Assembly: GCA_000149265.1 (NCBI GenBank)
Contig: CH003210.1
Location: 163,508 to 227,507 of the forward strand
Reading direction: 5' to 3'
Source of the DNA: Ciona savignyi
Lineage: Eukaryota > Chordata > Ascidiacea > Phlebobranchia > Cionidae
DNA length: 64,000 bases
In this document: piece after piece, positions 17,390 through 29,500 of the stretch
Numbering within the stretch: position 1 is the stretch's first letter
Layout of the letters: each line of letters begins with the position of its first letter
Position numbers and translations under genes: made by a program
The notes under the pieces: model-generated
Told to the model about the DNA's origin: nothing
Database searches by the model: none
What the model saw: the letters and a program-made list of their open reading frames with translations, nothing else

Positions 17390-18060
17390 AACAAAAGACA
17401 ACTATTTGTATCCAACAACTGTCGTTTTGCCGTTTTTCACGAAATATCATCAAAGGACCTGCATTTATCGTTGATGTAACATCACTGTTATGTCGTATTA
17501 TGTTCACTTCGTTTGATGTTTGGTTTTTGTTTTGAACGAACATCCATTGTTTGCCCCTGATGCTAGACCTGGCAATCCCAATCTTTCAACGTTGTTTGTG
17601 ACGTCACAAAAACTTGCTTAATATACCTGCTTAGTGCTTACTCGTGTCATTGTATTTTCCTGAATTAAGTACTGAGCGGTTAACAGAAAGTATTGTTAAT
17701 AAAGCTGATTGAATTGATTTACTGAATTGTCATACCTGCAACGATAAGCAGTTGGTAAGCAGCGTTTTTGTCATTTTTACTAATCGTTAGTATTCCTGCC
17801 ATATTGATTGTATTTATTTCGTTTATTGAAAACGTTTATCAAACACTGGAAAGAAAGTGTTGTGCGCGTTTAAACTTGACAATCACTTCCAGCGCATCCC
17901 TTGTGTAGCGTTTCTGGGCGAAGGGAGATTCGTTCACACAAAAGAATCTACATAAATTAGACTAAAAAAACAGGTCGACTTTCCAAGTCTGAGAGCAAAA
18001 CACATAAAAACTTGGGCAAGTTGGCATATGGGATTTAGTTTTGAATCTGTCGCGAGTTGT
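17390..18060 (-). pseudogene. Decayed Ig-like exon block, spacer copy 1
   Basis: Left-most of four related spacer blocks. The best exon candidate is 17735-17845, between TTTCCAG and GTATG, reading MAGILTISKNDKNAAYQL in its second half, which resembles the E-F-G strands of an Ig domain without the usual cysteine. This copy has lost one base near its start, so the frame is broken. A downstream block around 17599 carries GTGACGTCAC. It lies 3' of gene A and has no gene after it, so it belongs to the end of the repeated unit rather than to the start of a gene. Confidence 0.5.
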
Positions 18061-18490
18061 TATATGCATTTGAATATGAATATTTAAAGCGGGGAAGAGA
18101 GAAAAAAACAACAGTGTCACCAATCATAATTAATACATTTATGATCATTAAGAAATAGCACAAATAAATACAGATACAGTGGAAGATTAAATACAGAATT
18201 AGGAATACTCGATTAAAATACAAAAAATAAACAATGTATAAAAAAAAGTTTGATTATTGTAGTATATGTTAAGTAAACAAAATCTCTTACATGAACATTT
18301 AGAAGGAAAATAAAAAAAAAGAGTAGAAATAGAATATATTCGGATATTTAGTCATGTGTAAACAGATTTACTTGTATGTTAATCAATATATACAAAGATA
18401 AACAGGTGGTTTAGTCAGTTAAGTTAATGACCAAATAACAAATATCCGAGATAATCATGTTTGGGATCATGTGTAGAAAATAATATCCCG

Positions 18491-21400
18491 CTAAATCTCA
18501 TATTCGGATTGTCTTTCTTTCTTCCGATCGACACCGATATTCTCATAGTTCCTGTTCATCACAACTTCATAACCGTCACCTGATGTTACCATCTACATGT
18601 TTAGTTGTTTTAATGCTTTATCCCTGTGTGTGGAAATATGCTGCAGACTTCACACAGGGGCAATTATTGGATTACCCGGTCATAAGTGTGCTGTTGTAGT
18701 TTAACTGATTTTTACACTTGGTTTAAGTAACTAAATCCAGAAAATACAAAGGCAAGAATTGTAGCAAGTTTTCCTTTTGAAATTTAGTCCACCAAAAACT
18801 TACATTCTGATTGCAACGTCTGTATGTCCATATAATGCTGATCATCTGTAGCAGAAATTTACGCTTTAGGATAGGAGATTCATGTTCATCCAATAACCAG
18901 AGGGGTTAGTTAACACACGGTGAATTGTCAGATTACTATTGCAGTGTGTTGTGTATGATCTTTCAATTAAGTAATTTTCTGACCAAAGGTAAACAAATTG
19001 ATTGGTTCAATGACAGCTGGTTGTAAATTGTGTTTTAAGCAAGTTAATGGCAGCACTAAATAAACAAGGATACACAAATTCATTAATTTATCACACATTT
19101 TTATTTAAAAAAAAAACTTACTTGCTATTGCGCTGGTGCCAGTGTTTACATAAGGATGATGTTGCTGGGTCTACACAAACAAACATATTAAGTTGTGTCT
19201 AAATAAACAATGCAATCCTTGTAATAATATAAACTATTTATTAAGCAAACAGTAAACAGCCTTTAAGTAAATATGACGTATAAAGCATTTTAAGAACTTT
19301 ATTCCTTTTAGTATAGTTTATTTATTTTTAGCCCCAGTATAAAAAAATGACAGTCGTTAAAACACGTCATTTAAAAAAAGAATAATTAAATAAACATAGC
19401 GGCCGCCAAACATAAGAGAAAAACACAATAATGTTTAAACAAAATTTAATAATTTTTGTTTTATATGTAATAAGTTTGAGGCTAAATTCAACAAACCTGG
19501 AAAAGTTAAGATTTTAAAGAATTAAAAAATGCATCCGAACCTTGTTTTGTTGGCTGATTTTATTGCTGTGCGTTGCATCATCCAGTTCAACATAATCTGA
19601 AAGTTTAAATTAAATAACAGTGGTTTGTGCATATCTAATACCACAATCTAATTCCAGCAACATAATAAACAATTTTTTACCAGATCAAAATGAATTGAAA
19701 TTTATAACTGTAGCAAAAGTCATAGTATTTAAAGATAATATCAATTATTTATTGATAAATTGAACATTATGTTTGAAAAGGTGACATTCTCAAAAACAGT
19801 GACCACCATTACCTGCAGCTGCTGAGTTGATGTTTCCTTGGTTCCTGGAAATAAATGGTGAATGAATATAAATAAGGTGAACTATGGCCGACAAACCTGT
19901 CTTCTGCAGTAGGTTTGGCATTCCTGGGTCTACAGGATTGGTATAGAAGAAATGCAATTATGGTCAACAGAATGAAGATAATTGATGCAAGAACAGAACC
20001 AACAATAACCACAGCTTGCTCAGATGCTTTACTTGGTTGCGACACAATAATTGTGAATGAAAACTCAACTGGTTCAAATATTGAAGAAATTACTGTGAGT
20101 TTGTAAGAACCAGTTTCATTTTCCGATGGCTGAAAATAAGCAGTCAGAATATATTACTTGACAATTTCAAATTAAACCTTTATTTGAAAATCAAACCTGG
20201 TTCTTCATAAATAAAAAGTTTGGTATCACTGTGTTTTGTTGGGTGTTTTCAATATCATTTTGTACAATCAACCCTGTAATAAAAGGTGATGTATATTTGA
20301 GTTCTACCACATTTATGTGCGTTCGAACCATCTTTTGTCAACATTGTAGAATGTAGAAAGGGGTTCAAAGTGAAAGTGATGCTGCACAACTGTGGAGCAC
20401 CAGTCGTCCACTCACATACATTGTTCATACCATTGTTGACTTTAAACTGCTCTGCTGGAACTGTGGGTGGACGCAGCTCGTTATAATGTCAATTTAAATA
20501 TAATAATGTTTATCTACAGTCATTATAATGTCAATTTAAATGGAATATTGTTTATCTACAATCGTTATAATGTCAATTTGAATAGAATATTAATTATCTA
20601 CAGTCGTTATAATGTCAATTTATATAGAATAATGTTTATCTATGAAGCAAGGCCAGTTAAACATGCAAAATACTTGATGTTACAGTCACCTTTAAGCTAA
20701 ATACTTGGACAAATAAAATTAATTGGAAAAAAATCCGACTGATTAGTCTGGTTGTTTAGTGATGCCTTTACCTGAAACTAGTCACCAGTAAGTCGGTGGA
20801 TTAATGGGTTCTACTAAATTAAAGGAACGTATAAATCATAAACAACACACTGTAATAGCACCTTTAACCCAACGATGGACGCGAAGTAATCTGATGATTG
20901 CCCGTGTGTTAACCTCCTTGGTTTTTCCACTAACGGGGAATTAATTTCCTATCCTCCTATAATTCATGCTCACATATTATGTCAACATAAATGGTGGTGG
21001 AAAAATTTCCAAATGCATCGGTTGTATTACAAGAATACAATCCTCTATCGGAAGATGTGAGATTATTGATGATCAGAATATTTGATCCGGACTTCACTTC
21101 TCCATCTTTCATCCACAAGAATGTTGTTTTCATCTCAGTTTCGCTCTCAATGCCACATCCCAAACTTAAACTTTGTGTTTTGTTCCTAGTAATAACTGAG
21201 GCAGTTGCAGGCATTCCATCTACAATAAGGGTTGGAATTCCTGGTAAAATAAGTTTAGTGCACGATCAAAACAACAATACAAGTTTCAACTTACGAGATT
21301 TAGTGACCAATGTTATCCTTTGCTTAATGCTTACAGTGCCACCTCCACAAACAGCATTACCAACCACACAAGTGATATCGGTTGAACCGCTAACCCCAAC

Positions 21401-24400
21401 ATTGGTGACCCCACATGTGTTGGATAACCCCACACAAGATGGACACAACCAGCTACAATGAACGGCAGGGTTTCCGTCAGCTGAGCAATTCATGGTCAAC
21501 GTCCCATCTGATCTAAGCAGGTAACCATCGTCTGATTTGATCAATAGATCCGACATTTTGTTTTCAATCTTCGGGTTGTTAGCAGGATCTGAAGAATAAC
21601 TGAAAGTCAGATATGTTGAGTCCAACATATGTTTATCAGAGACAAAAATCCGCGCGAGTAACGGGAGTAACACTTGTGTGTTTACTCATGTGACGTACAC
21701 CGTGTTAGTATGAAATTTACTCTTGCAAATAAAAAACTAATTAACGTTTACCGCGACTGTTTCATTTACTGTAAATGATTTACTTGTGTTACTCGCGTGA
21801 GCTTCCACACATAAGTGAATTCTTACTCGCCCATAATTTAACTTTTGGCCTGGTTTATGATGTTCTTATTTAAGATTCTACAAGGAACATAATTCCAAAG
21901 AACATAAAATTATGGATAATATTTCATTGATTTTTCATTTCTAGAATAACTGAATAATAAATATGATTTGTTCACCTGTGAGAATTTGCATGTGCTAATA
22001 AACAACCAAGTAACCAATTGTTGATTTAACCATATTTATTTGAAAGCACCACTCTTGTGTCTTTTTAATATAAACTTTATAATACTTACAATACACATTT
22101 AATGTCTTGTTGTCTCTTCCCAGATGACTATATTCAGCAATGCTAGTGTAGTTAGATATAGCTCTACATTCCACTATATCTCCATTGTTTAAAATAGTCA
22201 GTGCATTGCTTGTCCATGTGTTTCCAATTAACTGGAAATTAAATTTATTAAATAAATCAATCAAGAGAGCTGTAGGTCAATTAAATTTTTACCGCTTGTA
22301 TTTGACCATTGAAATAAACTTCAACTTTCTCTGTCAAGGGAAATCCCCCAACAGCATTGCATTGGAATGTAGCTTTGTCACCAGCACAATGGGTATTGTT
22401 TCCAATCAATGTAGCAGTTGGTGCTGGATATAATGAACAGTGAAGTCACAATAAACATGAGTCATACTCTCACATCACAATGGAAACAGTGATGCAACAA
22501 TGCTTAATACCATGTAAAGGAAATAATCCACCCACCTGACCAGCATTGCACAATCTTTTCATTCTCCCACTCTGCTGAAGCAAGACATTTGGTTGCAGTG
22601 CTTCCAGGTGTGCCACTTGTATAAAACAAAGTAGAGTCCTGGGAACACTGGAAGTGAGCTGAAGTGTTGTAGACACCAGTTGGTGGATTGACTGGAACAT
22701 TACTAGGTGTTGGAGATGTGCAATCTGTGAAAGTCAAAACCTGAGTGTTCGATAACAAAATTATTTGAGCCAGTTTATGAAACTTCCATCGCATTTTATA
22801 CAAGTTCAAATAAAAATAAAATAGAAATTGAAAATTCAAGGTTATAAATCACCGCTTAAAACCACATTTATTAAACAACTATAACATAGGCTCCAATATT
22901 AAATACTGGATAGGATAGAATATTCAGGTTTATTCCCTTAAATGGGAAAAATCCAACCCAACTTAGTTTGCTTGAATCTACATTAAGTGTTACCCACACA
23001 CATACACACACACATACACTTAATAATAACTATTTTATAGCAGACAACACCTAAAAAAAATAAAAACAAGTTTCCACCTCATTTACCTTTGACAATAACT
23101 TGTAAGTTATAAGAGAGTGATGGTGAACAGTCCATGCTAACACTGACGTTGCTTGTTAATGGTGCCAGAAAAGTGAGGTTTGAAGAAACCACACCAGAGG
23201 ATTCATAGCATGATATGCTGTAAGTGGTTGTTGTGGATGATTGGCATTTACCAAATGATGATTGATAAAATTGAAATGATGCTGTAAGACCTGGGTTATA
23301 GGTCCATGAGCATGTACTTGGACTTAAAATATCCCCAGAATTAATTTCAAGGCCAGTAACCTCAGTTGCAATGGTTGCTTGGTTGGTTGGTAGTTTTATT
23401 AAAGTTGCATTTGAATTGATGTTACCTACAAATAAACAACGTTATTTACAAGAATAGTTGAATGTAAGTTGATGAGTGATAGTATTACAGTTTATACTTC
23501 AAGATAAATTTTATTGAACACATGTAATTTTGAAAACAATTGTTGCCATTTGAGTTTAAACTTGATTTGCCTGCATCGCATGAATGCACTTTTCCAGGGC
23601 CAAAAATCCACACGCCATGCGAGTAAGAATTTACTCTTGCGAATAAAAACCTAATTAACATTTACTGCAACCGTTTTCTATTCAACTGCGTATAGGAGAA
23701 TAAAAACGAAACCTCATCATTTCGCCTGTTTTAATTGTACACATAGCGCGTCCGTTTACTGAAGTTTATAACACTAAGGATTTACTCCCGTTACTCGCAT
23801 GAGCTTCCACATGCAAGTGAATTTTTACTCGCCTAAAATTTTATGGATTTTCCTGTTTTCATATGCGCTCATATCATATATTAATACTTGACATATCTGA
23901 TACAATCACCAACCTTCCCCACATACATTTACACACATGCACCTGTTTGCAAATTAAAGGCAGGCTTAATATTTAATTAGTATAATGTACAACCTAGGTA
24001 GGTGGACTATGTGAGCTATTTATATCTTATGTTTAATAAAATCAATATATAGACTTTGTATTTATTAGCAAAACACACCGAAGCAATGTCTACCTAACTC
24101 TACTCAGCTCACTTTATATTTACCATTGACATATGAACAATCATAAACACCCATTTATATGTTGCATTGGTAACAGTATATAACATCACATTTTTATTGT
24201 TTGCATGAATTATGAACAAATATATCTGGATTTTAGTATATTTTAATCATCAATCTATCCATTGGTCCTTAATTTTAAGTAAAGTTAATTAAATCTATTT
24301 AAATAAAATATTTAATGTTGAAATATCAGTCAAATAAAAAAGGACTATTAAAGATTCCTTCTACTTAGCGTTTCAAGTCCCACTGCTTTTAATGTTCACT

Positions 24401-24508
24401 TTAAATCATAGTTAACCATAACTTACCATGGAAAAGTATGAAAAGATTGATCAATGTCCATGAAAGTATAGATTTTTCACTCCAACTGCTGCCGAATATC
24501 ATCATCAT
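18491..24508 (-). CDS. Receptor gene A: Ig-CCP-Ig(3)-TM with tyrosine-rich tail
   Basis: Fifteen exons: 24427-24508, 23087-23425, 22536-22724, 22293-22423, 22090-22231, 21295-21588, 20974-21240, 20329-20460, 20197-20273, 19897-20129, 19813-19844, 19541-19596, 19122-19170, 18804-18845, 18491-18579. All phases fit, giving 717 residues. Residues 1-27 are a signal peptide. About 28-140 form an atypical Ig-like domain with four cysteines (CSW, GKC, SISC, MDC). 141-203 are a CCP domain with its four cysteines and tryptophan. 204-294, 295-392 and 393-481 are Ig-like; the last has GLYSCNTTDAFG. 482-589 are a membrane-proximal Ig-like remnant, and about 590-614 the transmembrane helix. Tail tyrosines are 641 (YVEL), 665 (YVNT), 679 (YMDI), 692 (YEVV), 700 (YENI) and 715. 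Exon 14 lacks two bases found in the other copies, so the model uses a CAG acceptor 14 bases into exon 15. Family unnamed; immune or recognition role is inferred. Confidence 0.85.
18866..18985 (-). repeat. SINE tail fragment in intron 13 of gene A
   Basis: Truncated copy shared with C (37620-37735) and E (55882-56000), so it predates their separation. Confidence 0.6.
20474..20643. repeat. 42-base minisatellite, four units
   Basis: Units of CAGTCGTTATAATGTCAATT plus TAAATAGAATAATGTTTATC in intron 7 of gene A, just upstream of the exon 8 acceptor. Gene C has three units; B, D and E have about one. Confidence 0.9.
20735..20960 (+). repeat. SINE in intron 7 of gene A
   Basis: Antisense to the gene, ending 14 bases before exon 7. 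Equivalent copies in all five genes show it was present before the array expanded. Confidence 0.75.
21640..21842. repeat. Intronic fold-back repeat (TTACTCGC family)
   Basis: Imperfect palindrome with GCGAGTAAC-type motifs at one end and CGAGTAAGAATTCACTTATG (reverse strand) at the other, in intron 5 of gene A. Related copies sit in introns 1 and 5 of all five genes. Confidence 0.6.
23600..23845. repeat. Intronic fold-back repeat (TTACTCGC family)
   Basis: Copy in intron 1 of gene A. The left edge reads CATGCGAGTAAGAATTTACT and the right edge TGAATTTTTACTCGCC, giving a hairpin potential of about 240 bases. Confidence 0.6.
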
Positions 24509-24566
24509 ACGATTCAACTCTCTCCAGCCAAACTAATTTGTTCACATTTGAACAGGAAGCCTGAAC

Positions 24567-24990
24567 GGGAATTCCCCTACCGTGAATCCCCCACAGTAAA
24601 TTAACATTTTTTCCTGGTAACATAGAGATTTAAAATTAATTTAACAGGCGATGTTAAAACTGGGGCTGTGTGCGGTCTTGTGGCCCAATGGTGAACGCGA
24701 CCAATACATATACAAATTTCTATAGAAATTCTTCGTAAACCTTTCTACTTGTTCAAAACTAAACCCGGTAAAAACACCAGTGATTAACGCTAGCGATACA
24801 TATAAAAATATCAATACAAATTGTTCGTCTTTGTTGGTTCGAAACTAAACCTAATACAAATTGTTCGTCTTTGTTGGTTCGAAACTAAACCTAAAAAAAC
24901 TACGGCTGCAAAGATACTTGTAAAAAAGTATCGATAATCGTCACGTATCGCGATAATTGTGATTATCGGTAGTGAACAAGGGGAATTCCC
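24567..24990. promoter_or_regulatory. Paired Rel/NF-kB-like palindromes upstream of gene A
   Basis: GGGAATTCCCC at 24567-24577 (about 60 bases from the ATG) and GGGGAATTCCC at 24980-24990. Both fit the GGGRNNYYCC consensus. Same pair, same order in the other four genes. Function inferred. Confidence 0.5.
24668..24780 (+). repeat. tRNA-Ser/Leu-like SINE upstream of gene A
   Basis: GGTCTTGTGGCCCAATGGTG head with a degenerate B box; equivalent copies lie upstream of B, C, D and E. Confidence 0.5.
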
Positions 24991-25194
24991 ATCATCTAAA
25001 CTGCACGTCTTTAAATGAGTGAAATGCGTTTTTTGATGATGACTATAAAACTACAGTTAATCTTTGAAGAAAGCTTGTAAATAAAATCAACCTTATTTCT
25101 AATTATTGCAATAATCTTACAAACTGATGTGCAAAACATAACTATCCTTTCTATCTACTGAAGGAATAAGCCATGAATTTTTAGGTTATTTTTC

Positions 25195-25440
25195 CGCCTT
25201 ACTTCAAAAGGTTTTAGGTTTGAAACTGGTCACTAGCTAGTTAGTTGTGCCATTGGGCAAGCGACTTAACAGACATTTTAATCTTAATGGGTTCTACCAA
25301 ATTAAAGAAATGCATAAATCATATAAAATAAACTACAATAACTTCAGTAACCCGACGGTGGGCGCGGAGTACTGACGATTGTGGGTGTGGTAACGCCCTG
25401 GTTTTCCCACTTACGGGGATAAACATGGATTTCCTATCCT
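25195..25440 (+). repeat. tRNA-derived SINE at unit boundary A/B
   Basis: Diverged copy between the gene A promoter and the second decayed exon block; its counterpart is at 53185-53430. Confidence 0.65.
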
Positions 25441-25479
25441 ATCATATCCAATTTGGTATTCATGTAAAAAGATACTGAA

Positions 25480-26060
25480 GATATTTTTAATCCAGAACAC
25501 AAACAACAACTATTTGTATCCAACGACTGTCGTTTTGCCGTGTTCCGAATTATCATGCTTCGTGCTTTTACCGTTAATACAAATAAACTGTAACATCTGT
25601 GTCGTATTATGTTCACTTCGATTGATGTTTGGATTTTGTTTTAAGCGACACCCATTGTTTGCCCCTGATGCTAGACCTGGTAATCCCAATATTTCAACGT
25701 TGTTTGTGACGTCACAGGAACTTGCCCAATTTATCTTACTGGCTCTTAACCTTTTATTTTCTAATTAAATAAGTACTGAACGGTTAACAGAAATGATTGT
25801 TAATGAAGCTGATTCAATTGATTTACTAAATTGACATACCTGCAGCGACAATCAGTTGGTAAGCAGCGTTTTTGTCATTTTTACTAATCGTTAGTATTCC
25901 TGCCATATTGATTGTATTTATTTCGTTAATAGAAAACCGCTTATTAAACATCTGAAAGAAAGTGTTTTGCGCGTATAAACTTGACAATCGCGTTGGGAAC
26001 TTCCAGAGCATCCCTAGTGTAGCAATTCTGGGCGAAGGAAGGTTTGCTTACACAGAAGAA
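25480..26060 (-). pseudogene. Decayed Ig-like exon block, spacer copy 2
   Basis: Best-preserved of the four blocks. Exon candidate 25840-25951 between TTTCTTTCAG and GTATGTC reads MFNKRFSINEINTINMAG then ILTISKNDKNAAYQLIVAAG. Before it on the minus strand is FCVSKPSFAQNCYTRDALE, with two cysteines, and after it a frame beginning SSCDVTTN with three cysteines. Looks like split Ig-like exons, but no complete gene, signal peptide or membrane segment is present. Confidence 0.5.
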
Positions 26061-26586
26061 TCTACATAAATTAGACTAAAAAAAACAGGTCGACTTACCA
26101 AGTCTGAGAGCATTTAGTTTTGAATCTGTCGCGAGTTGTTATATGCATTTGAATATGAATATTTCCTATTTAAAGCGGGGAAGAAAAAAACAACAGTGTC
26201 ATCAATCCTAATTAATACATTTATGATCATTAAGAAAAAGCACAAATTGAATACAGATACAGTGGAGGATTAAATACAGAATTAGGAATAATCGATTAAT
26301 ACAAAAAATAAACAATGTATAAAAAAAGTTCAAAATGACAATGTAAGAATGATTATTGCAGTATTTGTTAAGTAAACAAAATCTCTTACATGAACATTTA
26401 GAAGGAAAATAAAAAAAGAGTAGAAAAGAATATATCCGGATATTTAGTCATGTGTTAACAGATTTACATGTATGTTTATCAATATATACAAAGATAAACA
26501 GGTGGTTTAGTTGGTTAAGTTAACGACCAAATAACAAATATACGAGATAATCATGTTTTGGATCATGTGTAGAAAATAATATTCCT

Positions 26587-29500
26587 CTAAATCTCGTATT
26601 CGGATTGTCTTTCTTTCTTCCGATCGACACCGATATTCTCATAGTTCCTGTTCATCACAACTTCATAACCGTCACCTGATGTTCCCATCTACATGTTCAA
26701 TTGTTTTTAATGCTTTATCTCTGCGTGTGGAAATATGCTGAAGACTTTTCACACAGGGGCAATCATTGGATTACTCGGCATAAGTGTGCTGTTGCAGTTT
26801 AACTGATTTTTCCACTACGTTCTGGCAACTAAATGCACCAGAAAATATGATTGTCACTAGTTTTACTTTTGAAATTTAGTTCACAACTACTTACATTTTC
26901 TGATTGCAACGTCTGTATGTCCATATAACTCTGGTCATCTGTAGCAGAAATTTACGTTTTAGGATAGAATATTATTGTTTATCCCTGTGAATGGGAAAAC
27001 GAACGGGGTTAATACACAGGCAATCTTCAGATCATCTCGCGTCCACCGTTGGGTTACCTATCTCTGCTGGGTTCAAGCAATGTCCATTAAGTGCCTTGCT
27101 CAGTACACAACCGACTAGCTCGCGACCAGTTTCGAACCAGCAACCCTTCAATTGAAAGTTCACTAACTCACCAGACTAATCAGTTTTTAAAGCAAGCAGT
27201 GTTGATAGAAAACATTTTAAATGCATTCAAAACATCAAAACATACTATTTTTAAGCAATGCCTGAATATTTCAATTGTCTGATCAAAGGTGAAAAAATTA
27301 TTGGTTCAATACCAGTTGGCTGTAAATAATGCCCAAGCAAATTAATGACAGCATCAAATAAACTAGAATACATAGATTCAATTTATCTCTAGCATATTTT
27401 ATAATTTTGTTTAAAACTTACTTGCTATGCTGGTACCAGTGTTCACATAAGGATGCTGTTGCTGGGTCTACACAAACAAACATATTAAGTTGTGTCTAAA
27501 TAAACAATGCAATTCTTGTAATAATCTAAACTATTTATTAGGCAAACAGTAAACAGCCATTGTGTAAATATGACGTATAATGCATTTTAAGAACTATATT
27601 CCTTTTAGTTTAGTTTATGTATTTTTAGCCCCAGTATAAAAAAAATGACAGTCGTTAAAACATGTCATTTAAAAAAAAGATAATTAAATAAATATAGCGG
27701 AAGTGGCCGCCAAACATAAGAGAAAAAAACAATAATGTGAAAACAAAATTTAAATAAGACCAAACGATATATTATAAAACACGCCCCCTTCCACAGAGGT
27801 TAAATTTAGCAAACCTGGAAAAATTAAGATTTTAAAAAGTACTGATAAAAGAGTTTTTAAAGTAAAAAATATGGTTGAGGTCAAAGTTGTGATTTTAAAG
27901 AATTAAAAACTGCATCCGTACCCTGTTTTGTTGGCTGATTTTATTGCTGTGCGTTGCATCATCCAGTTCAACATAATCTGAAAGTATAAATTGAATATTA
28001 GTGGTTTGTGCATATCTAATACAACAATCTAATTCCAGCAACATAATTAACAATTTTTCACCAAATAAAAATGAATTGAGATTTATAACTGGAGCAAAAG
28101 TCATAATATTTAAAGATAATATCAATTATTCATTGATAAACTGAGCGTCCGGCCCGATGGTCTAGCGGTTAAGTGCGTCGCCTTTCAATCGAAAGGTTGC
28201 AGGTGCGAAACTGGTCGCTAGCTAGTCGGTTGTGTCCTTGGGCAAGGCACTTTACGGACATTGCCTGAACCCAGCGGATTAATGGGTTCTACCAAATTGA
28301 AGGAACATGTCTATCACATACAACACACTGCAATAGCTCCGGTAACCCGACGATGGGCGCGAGGTAATCTGACGATTGCCCGTGTGATAACCCCTGGGGG
28401 TTTTCCCATTCACGGGGGATAAACATGAATATCCTATCCTATCCTATTATGTTTAAAAAGCCAATATTCTTAAAATAAGTGACCACCATTACCTGCAGCT
28501 GCTAAGTTGATGTTTCCTTGGTTCCTGGAAATAAATGGTGAATGAATATGAATAAGGTGAACTATGGCCAACAAACCTGTCTTCTGCAGTAGGTTTGGCA
28601 TTCCTGTGTCTACAGGATTGGTATAAAAGAAATGCATTTGTGATCAACAGAATGCAGATAATTGATGCAAGAATAGAACCAACAATAACCACAGCTGTTT
28701 GCTCAGATGCTTTACTTGGTTGCGACACAATAATTGTGAATGAAAAATCAACTGGTTCAAATATTGAAGAAATAACTGTGAGTTTGTAAGAACCAGTTTC
28801 ATTTTCCAATGGCTGAAAATAAGCAGTCAGAATATCTTACTACAAAACTTCAAATTAAACCTTTATTAGAAAATCAAACCTGGTTCTTCATAAATAGAAA
28901 GTTTTGTGTCCCTGTGTTTTGATGTGTCGCTCCAATATCATTTTGTACAATCAGCCCTGCAATAAAAGCTATTGTATATTTGAGTTCTACCGCATTTATG
29001 TGCGTTCGAACCATCTTTTGTCAACATTGTAGAATGTAGAAAGGGGTTCAAAGTGAAAGTGATGCTACACAACTGTGGAGCACCAGTCGTCCACTCACAT
29101 ACATTGTTCATACCATTGTTGACTTTAAACTGCTCTGCTGGAACTGTGGGTGGATGCAGCTCGTTATAATGTCAATTTAAATACAATAAAGTTCATCTGT
29201 GAGGCAAGGTCAGTTAAACATGCAAAAGGCGTGATGTTATGGTCACCTTTGATTTAAATGCTCGGACAAATAAAAAATAATTGGAAAAAAAATCCGACCG
29301 ATTAATCTGGTGGGTTATGACACCTTTAACCGAATGGTTGCAGATTGGAAACTGATTGCTAGCTAGTCGGTTGTGTCCCTGGAAATGGCATTTGACAGAC
29401 ATTGCCTTAACCCAGCGGATTAGTACTTCTAAATTGTGATTCATACACATAATACTGAAATAGCTCCGGAAACAAAAATAGTGGGTGCGAGGTGATCTGA

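Noticed and set aside
18491-19170. A canonical ITIM or ITAM in the receptor tails
   Set aside because: The residue two before each tyrosine is not I/L/V/S and the spacing between YxxL/I motifs does not fit the usual 6-12 in the B-E tails.
25514-25768. Plus-strand frame with many cysteines in the spacer (also at 53488-53703)
   Set aside because: Conserved only between two spacer copies, without splice or promoter context; the minus-strand reading fits the decayed exon block better.
28146-28220. Candidate tRNA gene at the head of the SINE
   Set aside because: A and B boxes are present but no cloverleaf with paired acceptor stem and anticodon loop could be drawn; the sequence is one of many SINE copies.
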